Below are positions 50,031-63,830 of a stretch of 64,000 nucleotides of DNA, in pieces. The stretch comes from Ridgeia piscesae (taxonomy: Eukaryota > Annelida > Polychaeta > Sabellida > Siboglinidae). The translations under genes were made by a program, and so were the position numbers. Numbering within the stretch: position 1 is the first letter of the stretch; every line of letters begins with the position of its first letter. The stretch is from NCBI GenBank assembly GCA_025642075.2, contig JAODUO010000048.1, forward strand, positions 506,001-570,000, in the 5' to 3' direction. The notes below the pieces were generated by a model, which was given only the letters and a program-made list of their open reading frames with translations, ran no database searches and was not told the origin of the DNA.

Positions 50031-51235
50031 GGGGAAACCCGGGCTATATGGGAGAGTTAATGTTCCGCTGTTCGTCGCACCCACATTTTGCGCATTAGGG
50101 TAACAGTTTGTTGTGTATCGGCCAAACACACCAAACACAACAGGGCATGGTATTGGTTTTTGTTGACATCATAATTGTTTTGATAAATACGGACTATCCC
50201 GTTTTACCCGCAAAATTCCCATTTTACCCGCATATACGGGTAAAATGGGATTTTGATCCGGAAAATATGGGATGCATATTTAGTTGTGTCATTCGCTAAT
50301 GTGACGTGGTCCTACATATTCAGAATAGTTATTTTAAGTAACTGATATATTAGAACTAATAGACTACAATAAGAATAGCCAAGATATGCCATATGGTAAG
50401 GTCGTATAAGCTAAATGTCATACTTCTTGGTGAATTTGACTGCCGTACCTTGGGCGGATTACTATTCCTGTATAATTATGTAATCCATAGACCTCACATC
50501 TTTATGTAACTTAGTGAGCAACTAGTTAAATTAAAGCTTCCCAATCATTTCGTTTTGCCCATCGCCAATCCTTTTCTTTCATGTCCAGTAGCGTTCTATA
50601 TAAATAGGTCAAGTAATAAGCGCAGTTTGCTTAATAAAAGAACCATTAATAATTTTTTATCGTGTAAAAAACAATCAGCGTTACACCGGTTATCAGACGA
50701 AAACCGATCGCGTTAGCTACAGCTGGCGCCATTTGTTTAAACTGGGCGGTCACGTGCAGAATCCGAGATCAGCCATCTAGGCACACATCGATCGATCACG
50801 CGAGATTTTCAAGCTACAGTCTTTTCCGGATGTCACGATAACTCAGATGTGTGCTTCAACAATTCGCAACCGAAGCTTTTTATTTTTTCTGAGTATTCTG
50901 TTTATTTCATAAAAACGAAGGCACGTATATGCATAAACGAATCAGCATGTCACAGGGAATACTTCGTAGGTTTGCTTTTTCGTGAAATTAGTCTCAAACG
51001 CGAGGAGCAAAAGTAATCGAACTGATAATGGCTTTTTAAGCGATCTACTGAAACAGGCATATTGTCAAAATTAATTGCATTTTTTATGTTTTTCAATGAA
51101 AAATACAAAAACAAGACTGCATAACATGCACAATTGTTGATTCCATTTTGCCCGCGTTAGTATATCCTATTTTACCCGGAATAAGCATGGTTTAATCAAA
51201 CTGTGATACATTAATTATCGCTCACTCTCACGAAC
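50031..51235. mobile_element. TIR element, copy 2 (inverted relative to copy 1)
   Basis: ggggaaacccgggctatatg and the following bases are the reverse complement of 26,766 leftward. Homology continues to 51,235 (cactctcacgaa), which corresponds to 26,081 in copy 1. The outer about 260 bases are replaced by the GGAC satellite. Interrupted by the insert at 50,535-51,035. Confidence 0.75.
50535..51035. mobile_element. TTAA-flanked 501-bp insertion (piggyBac-like MITE?)
   Basis: TTAA lies at 50531-50534 and 51036-51039; copy 1 of the host element has a single TTAA at this place (26264-26267), so it is an exact empty site. The ends agcttcccaatcatttcg and, inward from the right, aaagccattatcagttcg form an imperfect TIR. 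TTAA duplication is the hallmark of piggyBac-type transposition. No transposase. Confidence 0.7.
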
Positions 51236-53285
51236 GAACGGATGGACGGACGGACGGACGGACGGACGGACGGACGGACGGACGGACCGACCGACCGACC
51301 GACCGACCGACCGACCGACGACCGACGGACCGACGGACCGACGGACCGACGGACCGACGGACCGACGGACCGACGGACCGACGCGACCGACGGACCGACG
51401 GACCGACGGACCGACGGACCGACGGACCGACGGACCGACGGACGGACCGACGGACCGACGGACGGACCGACGACGACCGACGCGACCGACGGACCGACGG
51501 ACCGACGGACCGACGGACGGACGGACCGACGGACGACGGACGGACGGACGGACGGACCGACGGACGGACGGACGGACGGACGGACGGACGGACGGACGGA
51601 CGGACGGACGGACGGACGACGACGGACGACGGACGACGACGGACGGACGACGGACGGACCGACGGACCGACGGACCGACGGACCGACGGACCGACGGACC
51701 GACGGACCGACGGACGACGACGACGGACCGGACGGACCGACGGACCGACGGACCGACGGACCGACGGACCGACGGACCGACGGACCGACGGACCGACGGA
51801 CCGACGGACCGACGGACCGACGGACCGACGGACCGACGGACCGACGGACCGACGGACGACGGACCGACGGACACGGACCGACGGACCGACGGACCGACGG
51901 ACCGACGGACCGACGGACCGACGGACCGACGGACCGACGGACCGACGGACCGACGGACCGACGGACCGACGGACCGACGGACGACGGACCGACGGACCGA
52001 CGGACCGACGGACCGACGGACCGACGGACCGACGGACCGACGGACCGACGGACCGACGGACCGACGGACCGACGGACGGACGGACGGACGGACGGACGGA
52101 CGGACGGACGGACGGACGGACGGACGGACGACGACGACGAGACGGACGACGACGGACGACGACGGACGACGGACGGACGGACGGACGGACGGACGACGGA
52201 CGGACGGACGGACGGACGGACGGACGGACGGACGGACGGACGGACGGACGGACGGACGGACGGACGGACGGACGGACGACGGACGACGACGGACGGACGG
52301 ACGACGGACGGACGGACGACGACGACGGACGACGGACGACGGACGGACGGACGACGGACGACGGACGACGACGGACGACGGACGACGAGACGGACGACGA
52401 CGACAGACGACGACGGACCGACGGACCGACGGACCGACGGACGACGGACCGACGGACCGACGGACCGGACGGACGACGGACGACGGACCGACGGACGACG
52501 GACGACGGACGACGGACGGACGACGGACCGACGGACCGACGGACCGACGGACCGACGGACCGACGGACCGACGACCGACGCGACCGACGACCAGGACCGA
52601 CGGACCGACGGACCGACGGACCGACGGACCGACGGACCGACGGACCGACGGACCGACGGACCGACGGACCGACGGACCGACGGACCGACGGACCGACGGA
52701 CCGACGGACCGACGGACCGACGGACCGACGGACCGACGGACCGACGGACCGACGGACCGACGGACCGACGGACCGACGGACCGACGACACGGACCGACGG
52801 ACCGACGGACCGACGGACCGACGGACCGACGGACCGACGGACCGACGGACCGACGGACCGACGGACCGACGGACCGACGGACCGACGGACCGACGGACCG
52901 ACGGACCGACGGACGACGGACCGACGACGACGACGACGACCGACGGACCGACGGACCGACGGACCGACGGACCGACGACGACCGACGGACCGACGGACCG
53001 ACGGACCGACGGACCGACGGACCGACGGACCGACGGACCGACGGACCGACGGACCGACGGACCGACCGACGACCGACGACCGACGGACGACGGACCGACG
53101 GACCGACGGACCGACCGACGACGACGGACGCGGACGACGGACCGACGGACCGACGGACGACGGACGACGGACCGACGGACGACGACGACGGACGACGACC
53201 GACGACCGACGACGACCGACGCGACCGACGCGACCGACGGACCGACGGACGACGGAACGACGGACGCGACCGACGGACACGACGG
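51236..53285. repeat. GGAC / GGACCGAC satellite array, block 1
   Basis: About 2 kb of 4-bp GGAC units and 8-bp GGACCGAC units in alternating blocks, with occasional 3-base GAC slips. All six frames lack stops for hundreds of codons, giving RTDGPTD and SVGPSVRR pseudo-proteins that should not be annotated. Confidence 0.97.
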
Positions 53286-53995
53286 ATCGACGTGATCGGA
53301 CCGATCGACGGCGACCGATCGATCGAGGACGATGGATCGAAGGAGACGAGGAAGAGTAGACTGAATGACGACGATTCCGAGGCGTATCGATGCCGACGAT
53401 GAGGACCGTAGATCACCGTCGACCGACGGACTCGAGAATGATGCGGTCAGTTTCGGAGATCATTTGGACGGCGGTGTTGAAGTAGTGTGTGTTTCCTATG
53501 ATCACCAAAATGGTACTATAACAATATAATTGACTTTTACTTCAACATGCCGTTTCTGGATGACATGGGGGTGCGTCGTACAAACGTTTCCCCCGCGTCC
53601 AACAAGGCGGACGCCATCATTGACCTGCCTCGCGAGTATTTGCCTTAACCTCACCTGACAATACCCACGAGTGATCCGTTTACTTATATGACAGTCAATT
53701 TGCCTTTTTTCGTCTACTTTCAACGTCACGGGAAGAATGGACACTGATTGTGAAATAAGTAAAAATTAAATCACTAAATGAATCAGCCAGTTTGGCGAAT
53801 CTCTTCAGTCATATTTTATAATCCTACTTGTCAATTCATCGCGATACTTGTGAATTAAATTAATTCTCAGTGTTTGTATGTGAGTATGCTGCGTGCGTGC
53901 GACATGCGTGCGTGGGTGCGACGGCGTGCGGTGTTGTGTGGTGTGTGTGTGTGTGGTGTGTGGGTGGTGTGTGTGTGTGTGTGGGTGTGTACGGA
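53286..53995. other. Error-like second version of the 54,950-55,650 flank
   Basis: It matches 54,950-55,650 in order and orientation, but with many small deletions and substitutions (for example cattgacctg for catttgtatcctg, and caatacccacg for tattattttattatacccacg). Probably an assembly artefact rather than a real duplication; no gene. Confidence 0.6.
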
Positions 53996-54700
53996 CGGGG
54001 ACGGGCGGACGGACCGGGACGACGGACAGGAACGCGAGGACGACGGACGGATGGACGACGAGACGGACGACGGACGGACGACGACGGACGACGGACCGAC
54101 GGACGACGGACCGACGGACGACGGACGACGGACCGACGGACCGACGGACCGACGGACCGACGGACCGACGGACCGACGGACCGACGGACCGACGGACCGA
54201 CCGACCGACGGACCGACGGACCGACGGACCGACGGACCGACGGACCGACGGACCGACGGACCGACGGACCGACGGACCGACGGACGACGGACCGACGGAC
54301 CGACCGAACGGACCGACAGACCGACGGACCGACGGACCGACGATCCGACGGACACGACGCGGACCGACGGACCGACGACCGACGAGAGGCCGACGGACCG
54401 ACGGACCGACGGACCACGCCGACGGACCGACGGACCGATCGACCGACGGACCGACGGACCGACGGACCGACGGGCGGACCACGGACCGACGGACCGACGC
54501 GGACCGACGGAACGACACGACCGACGGACCAGGACCACGACACGACGGACCGGACCGACCGACGGATCGACGGACCGACGGACCGACGGACCGACACGGA
54601 CCGACGGACCGCGGACCGGCGGACCGGGACCGACGGACCGCACCAGGACCGAAACCGGGACCGACGACCGACGACCGACGACCGACGACCGAAACCGACT
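53996..54700. repeat. GGAC / GGACCGAC satellite array, block 2
   Basis: It joins directly to a (GT)n tract on the left, with more irregular units than block 1. On the right it grades into CGACCGAT-type units. Confidence 0.95.
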
Positions 54701-54965
54701 ACCGACGTACCGCGATGACGACCATGACGACCGACGACCGACCGTCATCGACCACGACCATCGCCATCCACGACGATCTCGATGTACACACCGACCGACC
54801 GATCGACGACATACATCGACCGATCGACCGATCGACCGATCGACCGATCGACCGACCGACCGACGACCGATCGACCGATCGATCGATCGATCGACGACAC
54901 GATGACCGATGACGTGACTGACGACCGACCAACGATCGACGATCGATCGATCGATGATCGATCGA
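54701..54965. repeat. (CGAT/CGAC)n transition zone
   Basis: Units change from GACCGACC to GATCGACC and GATCGATC before unique sequence begins at about 54,966. Confidence 0.9.
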
Positions 54966-55622
54966 GAAAGGAGGGAGGATGAGTACTGTAAACGACAACG
55001 GATTCGATGATCGATATCGATGTCCAATGTAGAAGTGTGTTAAGACGTAGATTCTAATCTTTTTCACTATGGCACTATAGATGCCCAATGTGCGTCATTT
55101 GTGAGATCATTTGTGCGCATCTTGATTAGGTGTGTTTCTCTATGATCACCATAAAGTTGTGTACTTAATATTTAACAATAATAAATTGTACTTTTACTTC
55201 AACATAGCCGTTTCTGGGATGACATGGGGGTGTCGTCGTTACTAATACGTTTCCCCCGCGTCCAACAAGGCGGACGCCCATCATTTGTATCCTGCCTCGT
55301 CGAGTATTTGCCTTAACCTCCACCTTGACTATATTATTTTATTATACCCACGAGTGATCCGTTTACTTATATGACAGTCAATTTGCCTTTTTTCGTCTAC
55401 TTTCAACGTCACGGGAAGAATGGACACTGATTGTGAAATAAGTAAAAATTAAATCACTAAATTGAATCAGCCAGTTTGGCGAATCTCTTCAGTCATATTT
55501 TATAATCCTACTTGTCAATTCATCGCGATACTGTGATGAATTATAATTAATTCTCAGTGTTTGTATGTGAGTATGCGTGCGTGCGTGCGTTACATGCGTG
55601 CGTGGGTGCGTACGTGCGTGCG
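54966..55622. other. Unique flank right of the satellite
   Basis: No gene seen. This sequence is the cleaner version of 53,286-53,930. Confidence 0.5.
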
Positions 55623-56527
<905 letters not shown>

Positions 56528-56724
56528 GTAACATACATAAGTAAATGCACACACATGTACATCAACACACATACAAACACACACATAGATGTAGACATAA
56601 TCAGTTGTTTGCATTATGTTGTTTTTATGGAATAATGTGATTGTAGTGATGTACAGATTCAGTTACCTGGTAAATTTCTAACTGTGGCTCCTCAATAGCA
56701 CCTACCACTGTTTTAGAGGAGTAC

Positions 56725-57118
56725 AGGCTATAAAGGTGTCAATGTGTTGCAGGACCAGTTAGTGTCAGTGTCATGTAGGCTCTATGTGTCAGTGTTGCAG
56801 GCTCAGACAATGTCGCAGGTTATAAAAGTGTCAGTGTTTTGCATGCTGTCAAAATGTAAGTATGTTGCAAGCTCTAACAGTGTCAGTGTGTTGCATGCAT
56901 TAACATTTGTAAGGGTGTTGCACGCTGTCACAATGTCAGTGTGTTGCAAGCTCTAACAGTGTCAGTGTGTTGCACGTATTAACATTTGTCAGTGTGTTGC
57001 AAGCTCTAACAGTGTCAGTGTGTTGCATGCATTAACATTTATAAGTGTGTGTTGCAACAATAACATTTGGCAGTGTGTTGCAGGCTTAAACAGTGTCAAA
57101 GTGGTGCAGGTTCTAACA
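56725..57118 (+). repeat. Minisatellite, gtgtcagtgtgttgca units
   Basis: About 14 degenerate units of 24-30 bases (cagtgtgttgcaagctctaa), with at least two alternating subtypes (gctctaac and cattaacatttg). The open frame across part of it is a consequence of the repeat. Confidence 0.85.
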
Positions 57119-58198
57119 AGATGACAACTCTGACCTGTTGCCATGGTGATGTGGTCATGATGCTGGACCCTCTTCTATCAAGGCTTGCTTTGCAATGTTT
57201 GCTATGCTGACATATTGCCATGGTGATTAACTATGTTTGCACACATTCGCATGTTTTTTTTCATTTACTATTTTATTCTTATGACTACAGCATGCATGTT
57301 GAAGGTTTACTGCCTGATTATTTGTGTTTAGTTACTTTATTAAGTTCAGAACAAAATGAGTAATTTGAAAGATTCTGCCTGCAACTCATTCAAATTATAA
57401 ACAGAACATCCAGTTTCATAATAAAAATGGATTGGGAGTAATGCCAAAGCAAGCAGAGTTAACCACAATAGCCTTTGATGTTTAACTTTCCCACGCAGTA
57501 GGTTCCCATTACAAATTACTGCTTGACCAATTCTGAGCTGGCATCCTGCTTTAAGTCAGAAATATTCAAGTTACAAATGCATCTCTCACTAAAGGTTCTG
57601 TTGTCAGAGAAATGTGTATGAGGTGTATACTTTTAAATGATTCATGTGACAGACCAGATATGTACATAAGATATGAAAACACTTGCTTGTACATATATAA
57701 TATGTAAATAGTTGTATTTTTTGCACTGTGTTCAACAGTGCAAAACCATATCTCATATTTGAATAAAACAACCAAAGTTATATTGCTAACAGCAGTTGTG
57801 AGGGACATTGGTTTTGAAAATGTCACAGATATGAGTCTTTCTGAAAGTTAATGGTTGTGGAGTACTGCAGATACTGGCAAGCAGAGAGATGTTGTTCTCA
57901 TCATGCTGCTGCTTGACTCAAATGTCGCATAGGACGGGCACAGTTAAACTTAAACATTCATTTAACATACAACTGTATAAACATTCATGTGAAATATGCG
58001 ATTGTCTTGCAGTTTCTTAAAAGCGTTACTTTGCATGTAGGAGTCATTTATCACAGAATGGATGACATTGAACAGTGTCTGTTTAACTTACACGTTAAGT
58101 GAATTTGTAGGGTCTCGATAGCTAAGTAAGGTTTCACTGTTGCCCATGTGGTTATACATATGTTAGCTAATGTTGAAAACCAACTTGATGGGAGATCC
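57119..58198. other. Intergenic, nothing recognised
   Basis: No gene or element boundary seen. Confidence 0.5.
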
Positions 58199-58375
58199 AG
58201 TTCTGGTGGGCTATCTTTATTCTAGTGGACTTAATATGTTGGTGGGTTATTTTTATTCTGGTGGGCTATCTTTGTTCTGGTGGGCTGTATATATATTTTG
58301 GTGGGTTATCTTTTATTTTGGTGGGCCATCTGTATTCTGGTGGGCTAATTTTATTTTGTTGGGCTGTTTTATTTA
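58199..58375 (+). repeat. Minisatellite, ttctggtgggctatcttta units
   Basis: About nine degenerate units of 18-24 bases centred on ggtgggctatctttattctg. Confidence 0.85.
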
Positions 58376-59091
58376 TTTATTCTGCTGAACCGTCTACTGA
58401 CATAGTGTTTGTGAGTGGCTACAAGTTGTGTGTCCACACTTTGCATAGCATTCTTCAAGACGTTTGCTTTATTGAGTTGCCATGTCAACCCTCGATAATA
58501 TGACCTGTCACAGGTCATTCATTACTTACTGCAGTTGATGTGACAAGATGGTAGCAACAACATTGTAAGGTGATAAACTATGTCCAGTGTTTTATGTATC
58601 GCCTGTCAGCATATTTTCTCTTTATATTGTTTATTGCTATGGACTGAGATAATAAAATTCACAGTTTGCTATGTGTTTATGTATTAATGGTTAACAATCC
58701 AACATCCATGTATACTGATATCTAGGTGAAAATAATTTTGTGAACAAATAAAACTTGTTTTTCCGTGCAAATATCATAACAAAATTCATATCTTTATGCC
58801 CATCCACATTGTGTTAACTTAATTATTAGATTTTAACTTGCGGTCAACTTAAATTGTATTCCTGATCTACTGATGCTGGTTATGTGCTTTCAGGGATTTT
58901 CTCTCACTCCCTCACTCTCCCTCCCTCTCTCTCTTTGCTTCTCTCCCATTCTCCCTAGCTCCCCTCTCTCTGTTCCTACAAGTGTATATTTTATGTCAAA
59001 TAAAGAAGACATGTTGAAGTGACCATAGCAAAATGTTGGCAACTTAACTCAGAAAATTGTAATTTTGACAAGTGTATAAAAATTAAAATAT
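58376..59091. other. Intergenic with a short CT-rich patch
   Basis: (CT)-rich sequence lies at 58,895-58,970. Nothing else recognised. Confidence 0.5.
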
Positions 59092-59361
59092 GTGTGGTGG
59101 CTGCTTGATACCATAGATGTGCACCATGTGACGTATAATGTATCTATTGCATACTATTTCCCATCTGTGCACAATATGTATATGTGCCAAGGCAGTCTAG
59201 ATCCCATAAACAAATGCATATCTGGACAGGTAGAAGAGTTGGCAGCTGTAGTGAAGTTAGAATTTATACATAGATCAGTTATATGTAAAGGTGTAGGGGA
59301 TTTAAGAATGTATGATCATGGTTTCATTTATGTAGATATTCGTTATTTATATGTAGCATAG
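59092..59361 (+). other. Unassigned 89-codon open frame
   Basis: ATG to TAG with ordinary composition (VEELAAVVKLEFIHRSVICK, then GVGDLRMYDHGFIYVDIRYL). There is no recognised motif, no splice context and no paralogue in the window. It may be chance. Confidence 0.2.
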
Positions 59362-59769
59362 AGTAACTAAGAAATTAGATCAAGCATAACATATTACTAT
59401 TCGTTTTATATTTATTCTCTAATCTCTCTGCTGTGAATGTTCACGTGCTATTTACACAAATATTTCCACTCCCTTGGAAGAAAGATTCAAATTGACTGAA
59501 ACATAATTGTCAAAACATTACCTTGTAGAAACAAAAAAGATTATTAAACGCATAACATAGTGCCACACTGCTGTGTGATAAAACCTTAGTAGCACGAAGC
59601 AACATACATATGCACTAGAAATACTTACAAGTTCGTGCATATGGACGGTTTCAAAAATTGTCAGCAGATGGTTAAGTTAATAAAATCCATATTCATAAGT
59701 TGTGCCATCACTGTCGCATTCACAACGACATTTACTTTAGATGTGTTCACCATCTCTTTCTTTTCAGGT

Positions 59770-60208
59770 ACATTCTTCGTATCTTTCTCTTCACCAACAT
59801 TCATAATCTCTCTATCTCTCTACCTCATTCTCTGTCTCTCTCTGCTATTTATCTCTTTCCCTCGCTCTCTTCAGCCACGTTCACTGTCACTCTTCAGACA
59901 TGTAAACTATCCCCGTCTCTTTCTCTCGCTCACTCTCTCGCTCTCACCAGCCACCCTCACCCACTTTACTCTCTTCTGTTTTGGACGCAACCTCTCTGTC
60001 TTTCTCTCTCCCTCCCTCTGCTTTCTTATGCCACGTTAACCGTCACTTTCAAAAATGTATCGCTCTCTCTTTCTCACGTTCTCACTTTTTCTCTCCATGC
60101 AGCCATGCTCACGTCCTTTATTCTTTTCTGTTGTGGACCCCACCCCTCTCTCTCTCGCTCTCTTTCTTTCTTTCTCTATATCTCTCTCCCCCTCTCTCTC
60201 CCTCTCTC

Positions 60209-60261
<53 letters not shown>

Positions 60262-60390
60262 ATACACACTCACCCATTTTACTAACTTCTGTTGTGGACG
60301 CCACCTACCTTCCTTTCTCTCTCACTCTCGTTTTCTGTCTTCAGCCACACTCACCCACTTTACTCTCTCTTTCTGTTGGGGATACAGATG
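59770..60390 (+). repeat. Polypyrimidine tandem repeat region
   Basis: CT-rich DNA built on a longer unit: cactcacccactttactctc plus ttctgttgtggacgccacc recurs near 59,955, 60,105, 60,266 and 60,348, separated by (CT)n spacers of varying length. The pure (CT)n part is at 60,210-60,258. Confidence 0.8.
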
Positions 60391-63052
60391 AGAAAGCTTT
60401 TGACAGTGCTTTTGCGTTAAAGCACAGTATTCTAATTGCAATCAGTCACAACTGTATTGCTAGAAAATGAATATACATAATGAATAATGAATATTAATAG
60501 TACACTATCTGTAAAAGCATGCACAAACTCATTTTTCAGGAAAATACTGCTACCCCTGGTAATTGTGGTTTTGAACTCTTCATATCGCGTCACTAAGGCT
60601 GCCCAACAGCCAATTTCAAAGGCTGTTTTTGCTAGAAAAAATTACAAAACAAGTATAATTGTTTCCTACAAGCATTAGTTTTTAGTGACGGTTATTAAAC
60701 CAGAATATGTTGCATCGTCTAACAATATCCAACATTTTTTCAAGTTCGTTATCTTCAATACATTTTCGTTAGGTGTGCGAGCATGTGTATGTGCAGTCTA
60801 TTTGTCTATGTGTTTCTGGTAATGATAAATGTATGCACAATCCTATGTTTTATCTAATAAAAAAGAAAATATGTAAGTTCAAGATATGTTCGATGTTGTC
60901 GTTATGTGTCGTACTGTTTTAAGTAGTTGTTTTCTTGATGCAGGTACTTTGTCACGTATTGTACACACGTATGAAAGTGTGGTAATGTACGCGATTGTAC
61001 TGATTGGGTAGTAGTATTTGTATTTACTGTGTTTCTTAAGTATTAAGAAAAATATTAATTTAACATTAATGAATATCTCATTGAAAAGATTGCAACCAAA
61101 AGTTATACTAGATAACATACACATATATAAACGCAAAAAAAGTTAACAAGTATCTTAACATTGAATGATCGCAGTTATTTATTCATACATTGAACGTATT
61201 ATTGTTAATATATCATAGTTGCCTTTATTGAGTTATTGACGATTAAAGACATAGCAGTATATTTGAATAGTAAAAATGATTGTATCTTAGCTATTTACTA
61301 TGAGTAAAATTTTTATGATTTAATGCATGCTATTAACTCTTTCACAATTTAAAATAGTTCCAGCATTTGTGTAACTTTCAATAATATAGTTTTCCGTACG
61401 TGCAAAAAATTAACTAAAGCTTATCGTGAAGCTGAGATGTTGTTTACGATTAAAACAAAACAAAATGTGTTTTAAAGTTAAACATTAAAAACCTTGAATT
61501 TAGTTAAATTAATATTTTCTTAACACCTTAAAATAAACAGTCAATGTTAATGACTGTTTGAAAACTTTGAAAAACAAAATGAGAGGGAATGAGGAAGTGG
61601 GAGACACTGAGTACATTGGGGCCAGAGATACCTCATTGGTTGCTACTCATAACGTTTCCCTGGGAAGGTTGGTCATAATCCAAACTCCCTAACAACTGAC
61701 CGACTTCCGCCGGAAGTGTTCCTATGGGAGGGAAATACCTAGCCCAAACCCCGGTGCGCCAGACCGGTTGTGACCCTCCATAGTGCGAGCGTCACTGGTA
61801 TCCCCTTCCGCCACTGCGGTCGAAACACTCAGTCAATGAAGGTAGCCATTTTATTTGCTTATAAACCCATGTCCAGCCTTAGCTGGCGAAATTGTGGTGT
61901 CAACTTGTAAGATACGTAAGCTGATATATCTGACGTGATTTATGTTGTAGCATTACATTAAAACTTTGCTTATATGTTATGCTATATCATATGATACATC
62001 AAACATGTTAAGATGCATAACTATAATTATTAATGTTGACTTATGCAGATTCATGGTTCTATAGCGGAAGTTGGGCAACAATATGGCGCACATATCGCCG
62101 ACATTTTCTCCTTCATAAAATTAAACAAGGCATTATTTTTAAACGCAGATACATAATACAGTACGTCCTACAGTGAATAATATTAACTCGCATTGATATA
62201 CGAGAATTCATAATTTAAGATAATAAACAGAGGTGGATTAAAACCTATTTGTTATTTCATTTATTAAATAAATACAATGCTTACCTACGATTTATATCGA
62301 CGCAAATCAGCAAGTGGATCCATTCATTACATATCAAATATGTTGCCAAATAATGTTTTGATTAATGACAAATTGATTATCTGTGTAATTATATTCACAG
62401 TAGAACGACGCTAACAGCTATGCATGATGATAATAATGTTTGTCTTCCATAATGCCTTGCTGGTTTGACTATGCAAGTTAGCAATACAGAATGTCGAGAC
62501 TGTACCACATGGCAATATACGTAGTGTACTACCAACAGTTGCCGTTCTAAATAACACAACAACATTACACACATAGCCTACCTTAAAGCAATTGTCTGTA
62601 GCAATCGTCGCTCTCTTTTTTGGCGTCTAGTTGTATATCCCAATGTCTGATGACTGCCACACTGCAACATGTGCAGCCCATTCGAGACCAACTGTCCAAC
62701 CACGTAGAGCGTCAAATGTGTATTGTTTGCCGAATATCATACGATATGCTGCACCCGATCGCACAAGAACCATCCATAAACACGTGAAGTTGGTCTTGTA
62801 CTGAAAACCAGGAGAACTGCATTTCGACTACAACTGCATTTCGACAAACCCATGCTTTCGATCGAACGCTTAAGTCATTTGTTTATAGCAACTGTCATGT
62901 TCAACGCGACAGAGGTTGCTAATTATACGTTGTCAGTCAGTGCGTTCTTGCGCGGGATCAAGAACATACCATTGTCGGAGGGCACACGTCAGTCTAAGAA
63001 TGTCCACGGCCGTGAAGCATTGCATTGTCTGTGTTAAACTGACAATAGAACA
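60391..63052. other. Intergenic, with an ETS-like dyad at 61,703-61,717
   Basis: Mostly AT-rich without genes. 61,590-61,860 is GC-richer and contains ACTTCCG-c-CGGAAGT, then GTAGCCATTTTATTT at about 61,843, resembling the promoter block of copies A-C. No transcript can be tied to it. Confidence 0.4.
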
Positions 63053-63054
63053 TG

Positions 63055-63204
63055 CCACGCGCACACGCACACGCACACGCACACGCACACGCCACACGCA
63101 CACGCACACGCACACGCACACGCACACGCACACGCACACGCACACGCACACGCACACGCACACGCACACGCACACGCACACGCACACGCACACGCACACG
63201 CACA
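63055..63204. repeat. (CACACG)n hexamer array
   Basis: About 25 CACACG units with one slip near 63,092. The Arg-Val and Thr-His frames are artefacts. Confidence 0.97.
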
Positions 63205-63689
63205 TTAATGGTAAGGGATGGGAAGATATAGTAAGAGATGGTAAGGGATGGTCACCGAACTTCCAACCCATTTCGGGAAGGAGGAGATGTGATTTCCCAG
63301 TGCTTCAACAGTGAAAGGAGTTTACCCTCTCCCGACCATAGGAGCCAGAATACTTTATAGTTGGAGCCAGAATACTTAATATCTGTTATATACACAGGTT
63401 ACAGGGGCGGGTCTTGAGAAGTTGTCTGGAGGGTCGACCATCTTCATGAATACACAAGACAGTGTATTCTACATGGAGGAGACATTCACTTGAAATTGTG
63501 TGGACTGAGCCGGAGCGTCTTCACGACGCGAAATCGGAATGGCGAGGAAGGGTAACAATTGCGGTGTATTGTTAAAGAAAATTGCGGCGATGTCTACATT
63601 TTCCTTGTCGGCCCTTACTCATATCGGAATTAGACAAGACGGGTAGTGGGAATTGCTATTGAAATATGATCGCGACGACATTCACAACT

Positions 63690-63830
63690 ACAAGACTTGT
63701 AGGTTGAGCTTTCTCGGTTGCCGCACCAACGGTGTGGAATTCACTTCCCGCCACTGTTATATCAGAAGATAATAATAGTTTCATTCCGCCGACGTCTAAA
63801 AAAACATAAACAACTATTGCTGCCGCTGTG
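63690..63830 (+). pseudogene. LINE C-terminal relic
   Basis: AFSVAAPTVWNSLPATV, then after a one-base frameshift SFRRRLKKHKQ: the C-terminal FSVAAPxLWNSLP...SFKxxLK motif of an invertebrate non-LTR element, with a stop just upstream. Confidence 0.8.

Noticed and set aside
51211..53416. Open frames of 520-733 codons on both strands (RTDGPTD and SVGPSVRR proteins)
   Set aside because: All frames of the GGAC/GGACCGAC satellite lack stops because of its base composition. There are no start, splice or domain features.
53805..55027. Long frames across satellite block 2
   Set aside because: Same repeat artefact, in a region that may be misassembled.
63055..63204. CRISPR-like or telomere-like regular array
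   Set aside because: CACACG hexamers are a simple tandem repeat without spacers, and the unit is not a known telomere repeat.
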